The notes under the pieces are model-generated. The model saw only the letters and a program-made list of their open reading frames with translations. It ran no database searches and was not told the origin of the DNA. DNA of 64,000 bases from the NCBI GenBank assembly GCA_012837155.1, contig CP051546.1, positions 529,474 through 593,473 of the forward strand. Reading direction: 5' to 3'. Numbering within the stretch: the stretch's first letter is position 1; each line of letters starts with the position of its first letter. The stretch is from Flavobacterium sp. (GTDB taxonomy: Bacteria; Bacteroidota; Bacteroidia; Flavobacteriales; Flavobacteriaceae). Shown here piece by piece: positions 57,214 to 64,000 of this stretch. The translations under genes were made by a program, and so were the position numbers.

Positions 57214-57600
57214 TTAACGTTTAGAGAATTGGAATCTCTTACGAGCTTTCTTCTGACCGAATTTTTTACGTTCAACCATTCTTGGGTCTCTTGTTAATAA
57301 ACCTTCTGGTTTTAATATAGCTCTGTTTCCTTCGCCAACTTCACACATTACTCTTGCTAAAGCCATTCTTACAGCTTCTGCTTGACCTGTTGAACCACCT
57401 CCATAAACGTTTACTTTTACGTCAAAGTTTGATGCGTTTTCTGTCATTGACATGGGTTGCAAAACTTTGTACTGTAAAGTAGCTGTTGGGAAATAAGTTG
57501 CAAATGGTTTTTTGTTTACAGTGATAACTCCTGTTCCTTCTGTAACATATACACGTGCAACAGCGGTTTTTCTTCTACCGATTTTGTGAATTACTCCCAT
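57214..57600 (-). CDS. rpsI: 30S ribosomal protein S9
   Basis: 128 residues: MGVIHKIGRRKTAVARVYVT, VNVYGGGSTGQAEAVRMALA (about 65-85) and the basic tail KKFGQKKARKRFQFSKR that reaches the ribosomal P site. Its start overlaps the rplM stop by one base (57600), the usual rplM-rpsI coupling. Confidence 0.98.
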   Translation of the reverse strand: MGVIHKIGRRKTAVARVYVTEGTGVITVNKKPFATYFPTATLQYKVLQPMSMTENASNFDVKVNVYGGGSTGQAEAVRMALARVMCEVGEGNRAILKPEGLLTRDPRMVERKKFGQKKARKRFQFSKR

Positions 57601-58055
57601 TACTTAAGATCGTTAAGGTTAACTGTTTTAGGTTTTTGAGCGCCTTGTTTGTGCTCTGATCCTACAACAACATTTAAATTTCTGAAAAGTTCTGCTCCTA
57701 ATTTATTTTTAGGCAACATCCCTTTTACTGCTTTTTCTACTAATAATGCAGGGTTTTTTGCCTGTAATACTTTAGCGGTCAAAGTTCTTTGTCCTCCAGG
57801 ATAGCCAGTGTGACGGATGTATGTTTTTTCATCCATTTTGTTACCTGTAAGGTTAATTTTTTCTGAGTTGATAACAATTACGTTATCTCCACAGTCCACG
57901 TGTGGGGTATAACTCGGCTTGTACTTACCTCTAAGAATCATAGCGACCTTTGATGCAAGACGACCTAAGTTATGACCGTCAGCGTCTACCACAATCCATT
58001 CTTTGGATACGGTTGCTTTGCTTGTCGATACTGTTTTGTAGCTTAATGCGTTCAC
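57600..58055 (-). CDS. rplM: 50S ribosomal protein L13
   Basis: 151 residues. WIVVDADGHNLGRLASKVAM (about 20-40), YKPSYTPHVDCGDNVIVINS, KTYIRHTGYPGGQRTLTAKV and VKGMLPKNKLG are standard L13 parts. First gene of the rplM-rpsI operon, with a consensus promoter 46 bp upstream. Confidence 0.98.
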   Translation of the reverse strand: MNALSYKTVSTSKATVSKEWIVVDADGHNLGRLASKVAMILRGKYKPSYTPHVDCGDNVIVINSEKINLTGNKMDEKTYIRHTGYPGGQRTLTAKVLQAKNPALLVEKAVKGMLPKNKLGAELFRNLNVVVGSEHKQGAQKPKTVNLNDLK

Positions 58056-58100
58056 AATAATTTATTTTAATTAAACATTCCATTCCCAATAAAGGGAGCG

Positions 58101-58131
58101 CAAAAGTACAATTATTTATTTTAAATACAAA
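58101..58131 (-). promoter_or_regulatory. Promoter of rplM-rpsI
   Basis: On the minus strand TTTG (58128-58131), 19 bp, TACTTTTG (58101-58108), an exact Bacteroidota -33/-7 match. The rest of the 58056-58405 gap is AT-rich and holds no gene; a 61-codon reverse frame there is low-complexity. Confidence 0.87.
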
Positions 58132-58405
58132 CACTCCTAAAAGAATATTTTTAAGCTGTTTTTGAGCTGATTATCAAATGGATATTTACAATTAAATTTA
58201 TTTCTGTTTTTTTGAAATTGTACTTCATTGTAGACTTTAATATATTTGCATTTTCCGATTTCAAAAAAAAATCGTAAATTCCACCCTTTCGATTGAAAAA
58301 GTATTTTTTTTGGACAAAACAAATTCCTCCAAAACTTAAAGATTCGGTAAACTTTTTCGAAAATTATACTTAATGATATAACTAAAAAGAATTAAATATC
58401 CGCTT

Positions 58406-59431
58406 ATGAAAGCTAAAGCAACTCTAAAACAAATTGCAAAAGAACTAAATGTTTCTGTTTCTACAGTTTCTAAAGCACTCAATGATAGCCCCGAAATTAG
58501 CGAACAAACAAAAACAAGAATAAAGGAATACGCTAAACTAAAAAATTATAAGCCCAATGTTATTGGTTTAAATCTTAAAAACAGATCGACAAAAACCATT
58601 GGTGTTATTATACCCAATATTTTGAATTCTTTTTTTGCCAAAGTATTTAGTGGTATCGAAAAAGTTGCCGACGAAAAAGGATATAATGTAATTACTTGCA
58701 TTTCGAATGAATCCTTAGAAAAGGAAATTAACACACTAGAAATGCTGAGTAACGGAACGATTGACGGATTTATTTTATCTATTTCTGAGGAAGCACAAAA
58801 GCTACAAGAATACAGTCATTTTGCAGCAATCATAAACGACGGAACACCTATTGTTATGTTTGATAGAATAGCCGAAGAAATTGAATGCGACAAGGTAGTT
58901 GTTGATGATTTTGATTCGGCTCTCAACGCTACCCAGCACTTAATAAACATTGGCTGCAAAAATATTGCTCTATTTTCTTCTGTCGATAATTTGAGTGTGG
59001 GAAAACTACGAGCCGAGGGATATTTAAAAGCATTAGAAAACAACCACATCGCCATTAATGAAAATATCATTCTTAGAACCGAATCAGAAGACGATTTGAA
59101 AGATAAAACAGAAATTTTATTTGCTAATAATACAATCGATGGGATTTTTGCTCTGGATGAAAACGACTCCGTGGTTGCTCTGCGAATTAGTCTTAAAAAA
59201 GGCTATAAAATACCCGAAAATCTTTCGATAATTGGGTTTGCCGATGGGATTCTTGCTTCGAGAAGATTGTCTCCAAGTTTGACCACAGTAAGCCAACACG
59301 GACCAGAAATTGGCGAAGCAGCAGCAAGATTACTAATAGAAAGAATCGAAAATAAAAACGAAAAAGAGCCTTATAAAACTACAATTATTAAAACCGAATT
59401 AAGAGAACGAGAATCGACTAGGCGGCAGTAG
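58406..59431 (+). CDS. LacI-family transcriptional regulator
   Basis: 341 residues. N-terminal LacI HTH (about 5-55: TLKQIAKELNVSVSTVSKAL, hinge with NVIGLNLKNRSTKTIGVIIP) and a periplasmic-binding-like sensor domain (NILNSFFAKVFSGIEKVADE, DGIFALDENDSVVALRISLK, LSIIGFADGILASRRLSPSL). It likely binds a sugar or sugar derivative; the neighbours give no clue to the regulon. The frame is intact. Confidence 0.93.
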   Translation: MKAKATLKQIAKELNVSVSTVSKALNDSPEISEQTKTRIKEYAKLKNYKPNVIGLNLKNRSTKTIGVIIPNILNSFFAKVFSGIEKVADEKGYNVITCISNESLEKEINTLEMLSNGTIDGFILSISEEAQKLQEYSHFAAIINDGTPIVMFDRIAEEIECDKVVVDDFDSALNATQHLINIGCKNIALFSSVDNLSVGKLRAEGYLKALENNHIAINENIILRTESEDDLKDKTEILFANNTIDGIFALDENDSVVALRISLKKGYKIPENLSIIGFADGILASRRLSPSLTTVSQHGPEIGEAAARLLIERIENKNEKEPYKTTIIKTELRERESTRRQ

Positions 59432-59525
59432 AATTGTCTTAAAGTAATTCAGCCTGTTTATTCTAATGTGCTACAAATTAGTATTACCAAAGTTACAAAA
59501 TTATAAACGCTAAGTTCTATATTTT

Positions 59526-62387
59526 TTAATGCGCTTCTAGCCAATTTTTCCCCATTCCAATTTCTACATCCAGTGGCACATCCATTTTAAAAGCGTTTTC
59601 CATTTCGTGTTTAATCATGGGTTGAATCTTTTCCAGTTCTGAGTTGTGTACGTCAAAAACCAACTCATCGTGTACTTGCAGCAACATCTTCGATTTCCAG
59701 TTTTCTGAAACTAATTTTTTATGAATATTAATCATCGCGATTTTGATAATATCGGCGGCACTTCCCTGAATTGGGGCGTTTACCGCATTTCGTTCGGCAC
59801 CACTTTTGACCATCATGTTGGCCGAATTGATGTCTTTTAGATAACGACGCCGTCCTAAAACGGTTTGCACATAGCCATTTTCTCTGGCAAAATCAACTTG
59901 GTTTGACATGTACGATTTTAGTTTTGGATAAGTCGCATAATAGGCATCAATCAACTCGGCACTTTCTTTTCGTGAAAGCGAAGTTTGATTGGAAAGACCA
60001 AAAGCCGAAACTCCATAAATAATTCCAAAATTCACGGTTTTGGCGTTGCTACGCTGCTCTTTTGTGACTTCTTCCAATGGCACATTAAACACTTTTGCAG
60101 CCGTACTTTTATGAATATCTTCGTTGTTTTGAAAGGCTTTTATCATGTTTTCTTCGCCTGATAGAGCGGCAATAATTCGGAGTTCTATTTGAGAATAATC
60201 CGCAGAAACCAAGGTGTAATTTTCGTCACGAGCAATAAATGCTTTTCGGATTAATCGTCCTCTTTCGGTTCGAATCGGAATGTTTTGCAAGTTCGGATTG
60301 TTAGAACTCAATCGGCCTGTTGCGGCAACCGTTTGCATATAATCAGTATGAACACGACCTGTTTTTTTATCGACCTGATTGGGCAAGGCATCAATATAAG
60401 TACTTTGTAATTTTACCATTTGTCGCCAGTCGAGAATATCTTTCACAATGGGATTGTCATTCGCTAAATAACTCAAAATTTCTTCGCCAGTAGCATATTG
60501 CCCCGTTTTGGTTTTCTTTTGTTTGGCACCGCCAATTTTTAATTTGTCGAATAAAATATCTCCCAATTGTTTTGGCGAAGCTAAATTGAATTTCTCGCCA
60601 GCGGTTTCGTAGATTTTTTGTTCCAATGCATTGCTTTCAACAGCCATTTCAACTGACATCGATTGTAGAAAGGGGACGTCTAGATTAATTCCTTCTAATT
60701 CCATTGCGGCTAAAACGGGAATTAATGGAATTTCGATTTCATCAAATAGTTTTTTGGTTTCGGCTTTATCGAGAATTGGACTGAAATTTTGCTTTAATTG
60801 AAACGTAATATCAGCATCTTCGGCGGCGTATTCTTTGATTTCTTCTAAAGCTACGTCTCGCATCGATTTTTGATTCTTCCCTTTCTTCCCAATTAAATCT
60901 TCGATAGATTTTGGCGAATATTTTAAATACGTTTCACTCAAAACATCCATATTATGGCGCATATCGGGATTAATCAAATAATGCGCAATCATGGTGTCGA
61001 ATAATTTTCCTTTGATTTGAATGCCATAATGCGATAGAATTTTTAAATCGTATTTGATGTTTTGACCAATTTTTTCGATGGTTTCACTTTCAAAAAAAGG
61101 TTTAAATTTATCCACTAAAATTTGCGCTTCCTCTTGATTTTCTGGAAACGGAACGTAAAAAGCCTTTCCTTTTTCGAAAGAAAATGACATTCCAACTAAT
61201 TCGGCATTCAAAGCATCAATTCCTGTGGTTTCGGTGTCAAAACAAACCGAAGTTTGATTCATCAAATTTTGCAACAGCAATTTTACAGCAAAATCGCCTT
61301 GAATACTTTGGTAAAAATGTTCCGTATTTTCTAATGTTGCATAATGGGAATTCGATTTTACTTCGCCATTTTCTTCGTCCGAAAAACCAAATAAATCAAA
61401 CTGATCTTCGTTTGATTTTTTAGCAGGAGCTTTTTTAGTTGGTTGTGGTGTATCGCTTGAAGTTCCATTACCATTGGTGTCAATTTCGTCGTATTCTTTT
61501 CCAGTTCCAAAATATTTGTCAAACTGCGCTTTCATTTGGCGAAATTCCAATTCTTGAAATAATTCGTCTGTTTTTTCGACATCTGGTTTTGATAACTCGT
61601 AGTCTCTGGCATCGAAAGTCACAGGACAATCTAGCAAAATTGCAGCCAATTTTTTCGATAACAAACCCAATTCGGCATTGGCTTCAATTTTATCTTTTAG
61701 GGCTCCTTTTAATTGATGGGTATTGGCCAATAAATTTTCCATTGAACCATATTCTTTTAGGAATTTCTTGGCTGTTTTTTCGCCAACACCTGGTAATCCT
61801 GGAATATTATCGGCGGCGTCGCCCATCATTCCAAGGAAATCGATGACTTGTTCTGGGCGTTCGATTTCAAATTTTTCTAATACTTCTGGAATTCCCCAAA
61901 TTTCGATGTCGTTCCCCATTCGAGCGGGTTTGTACATAAAAATATTTTCGGATACCAATTGGGCAAAATCCTTATCAGGAGTTACCATATAAACTTTAAA
62001 GTCTTCTTTTTCGGCCTGTTTGGCTAATGTTCCTATTAAATCATCCGCTTCAAAACCCGCGACTTCTATGATAGGAATGTGCATGGCGCGTAACAATTCT
62101 TGAATATAAGGAACGGCAATTTTTATCGCTTCGGGAGTTTCATCACGATGTGCTTTGTATTCTTGATACATTTCGTAGCGATAATCGCTTCCTCCTTTAT
62201 CGAAAGCTACGGCTAAATGATCTGGTTTTTCTCGTTTGATAACGTCCATCAAGGCATTCATAAATCCCATAATAGCGGAAGTATCCATTCCTTTCGAATT
62301 GATTCTTGGGTTTTTTATAAAGGCAAAATAGCCACGAAAGATTAGAGCGTAAGCATCGAGAAGAAAAAGGCGTTTTTGAGCTGACAT
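59526..62387 (-). CDS. polA: DNA polymerase I
   Basis: 953 residues, intact. 5'-3' exonuclease at about 1-290 (FLLDAYALIFRGYFAF, DHLAVAFDKGG, GVGEKTAKKFLKEYG), a linker, a 3'-5' exonuclease fold at about 365-550 with FDTETTGID (catalytic Asp/Glu kept) and DADITF, and the polymerase at about 560-953: motif A SADYSQIELRIIA, motif B RSNAKTVNFGIIYG, motif C LLQVHDELVFDV. It serves Okazaki processing and repair. Its freedom from frameshifts over 2.9 kb contrasts with the first 43 kb. Confidence 0.97.
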   Translation of the reverse strand: MSAQKRLFLLDAYALIFRGYFAFIKNPRINSKGMDTSAIMGFMNALMDVIKREKPDHLAVAFDKGGSDYRYEMYQEYKAHRDETPEAIKIAVPYIQELLRAMHIPIIEVAGFEADDLIGTLAKQAEKEDFKVYMVTPDKDFAQLVSENIFMYKPARMGNDIEIWGIPEVLEKFEIERPEQVIDFLGMMGDAADNIPGLPGVGEKTAKKFLKEYGSMENLLANTHQLKGALKDKIEANAELGLLSKKLAAILLDCPVTFDARDYELSKPDVEKTDELFQELEFRQMKAQFDKYFGTGKEYDEIDTNGNGTSSDTPQPTKKAPAKKSNEDQFDLFGFSDEENGEVKSNSHYATLENTEHFYQSIQGDFAVKLLLQNLMNQTSVCFDTETTGIDALNAELVGMSFSFEKGKAFYVPFPENQEEAQILVDKFKPFFESETIEKIGQNIKYDLKILSHYGIQIKGKLFDTMIAHYLINPDMRHNMDVLSETYLKYSPKSIEDLIGKKGKNQKSMRDVALEEIKEYAAEDADITFQLKQNFSPILDKAETKKLFDEIEIPLIPVLAAMELEGINLDVPFLQSMSVEMAVESNALEQKIYETAGEKFNLASPKQLGDILFDKLKIGGAKQKKTKTGQYATGEEILSYLANDNPIVKDILDWRQMVKLQSTYIDALPNQVDKKTGRVHTDYMQTVAATGRLSSNNPNLQNIPIRTERGRLIRKAFIARDENYTLVSADYSQIELRIIAALSGEENMIKAFQNNEDIHKSTAAKVFNVPLEEVTKEQRSNAKTVNFGIIYGVSAFGLSNQTSLSRKESAELIDAYYATYPKLKSYMSNQVDFARENGYVQTVLGRRRYLKDINSANMMVKSGAERNAVNAPIQGSAADIIKIAMINIHKKLVSENWKSKMLLQVHDELVFDVHNSELEKIQPMIKHEMENAFKMDVPLDVEIGMGKNWLEAH

Positions 62388-62786
62388 ATAAAAATATTAG
62401 TTTGTAAAAATAAGCAATTGGGTTTTAAAAAGTCTTTTCATTTTCATTATTTTTTTTGCTTCATGAATCAAAAAGTTAAGGTATAGTTAAACTTCTTTTT
62501 GCTTGTGCTATCTTCATTTTGTCTTCATTTTGTTGGGATACATTTGAACTGTAAAAAATAAATTATTAATTCTAAAATTTTTGAAATCATGAAACCACAG
62601 ATTCACGAAAACAGAAAAACAAACTGCTAAGCTTGAGTAAAAAAGTATTGATGTTGAACTAAATGAAGAAAAGCTAATGAAGAAATTTATCAGCTTTTTT
62701 ACTGCGTTCAAGAGTTAATGTTTTGATAATAAAAAACGGTGTATCAAGTTAATTTGTTTCTTTGAGTTGATTAATTAAAAAAGATT
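62388..62786 (+). promoter_or_regulatory. Promoter and long leader before the two-component genes
   Basis: TTTG (62518-62521), 17 bp, TACATTTG (62539-62546) form a likely promoter, leaving a leader of over 230 nt before the regulator gene. Inside, ATG 62589 opens KPQIHENRKTNC then stops; with two single A insertions the frame would run on through VELNEEKLMKKFISFFTAF to a stop near 62718. Otherwise no gene is visible. Confidence 0.5.
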
Positions 62787-63461
62787 ATGAATATTCTCGT
62801 CGTTGAAGATCATCAGGAATTAGCTGTTGAAGTAATTGATTATCTTTCAAAGAATGGTTATGTGTGTAAATGGGTAAACAGTCGTTTGACCGCGCTAGAG
62901 GAAATCAGCAGTAATGATTACGATATTTTGCTTCTCGATTTAGGTTTGCCCGATGGTAGCGGCTTCGATGTTTTGAAGGCAGTTAGGAAAACGCAGTCAA
63001 AAATAGCCGTAATAATCTTAACCGCTCGTGGCGAAATCGACGATAGAATTAATGGATTGCAACTTGGCGCCGATGATTATCTGACCAAGCCTTTTGCTTT
63101 AACTGAATTAGGAGCTCGATTGTATGCCATCATTAGGCGAATTCACGGGTTTACGGTAAACCATTTAAACATTCATGGATTTCGTTTGCAATTGCAGGAT
63201 TACAAAGTCAGTTTTAATGAGATTTCTATTAATCTTACTAAAAAGGAGTTTGATATTTTCCAATATTTGGTGTTGAATAAAAATCGTGTGATTACCCGAT
63301 TGCAATTAACGGAGCACATTTGGGGAGATGTTTTAGAAGTCAATTCTGATTCTAATTTTATTGATGTTCATGTGAGAAATCTTCGCAAAAAATTAGACAA
63401 ACATACTTCGCTAGAATGGTTTGAAACCGTTAGAAATGTGGGTTATAGGATTAATGTGTAA
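62787..63461 (+). CDS. OmpR/PhoB-family response regulator
   Basis: 224 residues. Receiver domain with acidic pair VVEDHQE, phospho-Asp in DILLLDLGLPDGSG (about 51), Thr in VIILTARGEID and Lys in DDYLTKPFALTEL. A C-terminal winged helix follows at about 130-224 (LTKKEFDIFQYLVLNKNRVI, FIDVHVRNLRKKLDKH, VRNVGYRINV). Pairs with the histidine kinase 12 bp downstream. Confidence 0.95.
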   Translation: MNILVVEDHQELAVEVIDYLSKNGYVCKWVNSRLTALEEISSNDYDILLLDLGLPDGSGFDVLKAVRKTQSKIAVIILTARGEIDDRINGLQLGADDYLTKPFALTELGARLYAIIRRIHGFTVNHLNIHGFRLQLQDYKVSFNEISINLTKKEFDIFQYLVLNKNRVITRLQLTEHIWGDVLEVNSDSNFIDVHVRNLRKKLDKHTSLEWFETVRNVGYRINV

Positions 63462-63473
63462 AATTAGAATGCT

Positions 63474-64000
63474 TTGAAAATTAAACACCAGCTCGCTATT
63501 TTTAATGCACTAACTCGGTTGTTGGTTATTTTGGCATTGTGGTTTGTAGTACCTGTTTTAATTGAAAAAGTGGTGTACAAGCACATTAACAAAAGCTTGT
63601 TAGAAAAGAAAGAAAAGTTTATTTGCAACTTAGGCAAAGAAGAAATTAATGATTTCATTGTCGGAAAAGACAGTTCCGATACCTATTCCAGCTTTTCGAC
63701 TTTACATAGCGAATTTCTTCAGTTGTCACGATTGCCCAAAAAGAAACGATTAGAAAAAACAATTTTTATTAATGAACCTAGAATTATCGAAGGGGAGCAG
63801 AATGATTATATGATTTTGCAATACGATTTTAAATATGAAAAAACAGCTTATCGATTAGAAATAGGCAGCAGTTTGAGCGAGATAAAAGAACTCACTTTTG
63901 CCATTCGGGTTTTTATTCTTATTGTTCTATTAATTATTTTGGTGCTAACTTTTTTAATGGACACCTTTTACATCGAATACTTGTTGACAAACCGTTTTAT
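63474..64000 (+). CDS. Sensor histidine kinase, N-terminal part (runs off the window)
   Basis: From a TTG at 63474 the frame is open to the window end: KIKHQLAIFNALTRLLVILA, first membrane helix VILALWFVVPVLIEKVV (about 17-35), a periplasmic sensor segment of about 100 residues (SLLEKKEKFICNLGKEEIND, FDFKYEKTAYRLEIG-like core), and a second membrane helix IRVFILIVLLIILVLTFLMD (about 142-161). The kinase core lies outside. No ATG is available in frame, so the TTG start is provisional. Spacing and order after the response regulator indicate a cognate pair. Confidence 0.82.
   Translation, partial: MKIKHQLAIFNALTRLLVILALWFVVPVLIEKVVYKHINKSLLEKKEKFICNLGKEEINDFIVGKDSSDTYSSFSTLHSEFLQLSRLPKKKRLEKTIFINEPRIIEGEQNDYMILQYDFKYEKTAYRLEIGSSLSEIKELTFAIRVFILIVLLIILVLTFLMDTFYIEYLLTNRF

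Noticed and set aside
58137-58322. Reverse frame of 61 codons upstream of rplM
   Set aside because: Lys/Phe/Asn-rich noise from AT-rich promoter DNA.

Overview
The window is AT-rich chromosomal DNA from a member of the Flavobacteriaceae, most likely Flavobacterium or a close relative. The gliding genes gldE and gldD, a MoxR/DUF58/BatD-type cluster, a cytochrome b/flavoprotein/iron-sulfur succinate dehydrogenase (sdhCAB), and promoters of the Bacteroidota form TTTG-N19-TAnnTTTG all point there. Many reading frames carry single-base indels in short homopolymers, including genes that should not be dispensable (rseP, sdhA, sufS, moxR). Most of these look like read errors of a long-read assembly, so genes are given over their full reconstructed span and the shift site is named.

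Layout. 1-3124: minus-strand Bat cluster (BatD-like, DUF58, MoxR), interrupted by a four-helix-bundle gene and short-word repeats. 3282-8963: an IS1595-type element, then sufS, a small lipoprotein whose start codon was hit by a second IS1595 element, sufE, a two-part hypothetical gene and a sufT-like gene. 8974-11822: cytochrome c, a PQQ-type sugar dehydrogenase, and a DUF2625 gene bracketed by inverted repeats. 11970-31588: a 19.6 kb genomic island integrated in the 3' half of tRNA-Asn, flanked by a 72-bp direct repeat. It has a tyrosine integrase, a KilAC antirepressor remnant, a small HTH protein, a DUF3987 primase/helicase-like protein, a RecA-like ATPase, DUF3871, RadC, and as cargo a YobI-type P-loop NTPase with a ParB-like partner. 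Four insertion sequences sit inside it, two of them within the YobI gene and one within DUF3871. I see no relaxase, conjugation or capsid gene.

31706-42841: rseP, an old-yellow-enzyme homologue, an AIM24/TIGR00266 gene split by IS1182, pepP, and sdhC-sdhA-[four-helix-bundle insertion]-sdhB. 42972-45900: a decayed type I restriction-modification locus: HsdR with its middle deleted, an intact AlbA_2/ATPase-fold gene, and an HsdS start joined to an HsdM end, with a repeat between the genes. 46053-64000: mostly intact core genes: an XRE regulator with membrane segments, an omega-amidase, an Ig-like lipoprotein, comF, ssb, gldE-gldD, a PAP2 phosphatase, aat, tag, the translation genes rplM-rpsI and rpsB-tsf, a LacI regulator, polA, and the start of a two-component system.

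Functionally, sufS/sufE/sufT serve iron-sulfur cluster assembly and sdhCAB links the citric acid cycle to the quinone pool. The ribosomal genes run from a strong promoter at 58101-58131. Mobile DNA is concentrated in 3-37 kb: three IS1595-family, two IS630-family, one IS5-family and one IS1182-family element, several with clean target-site duplications.
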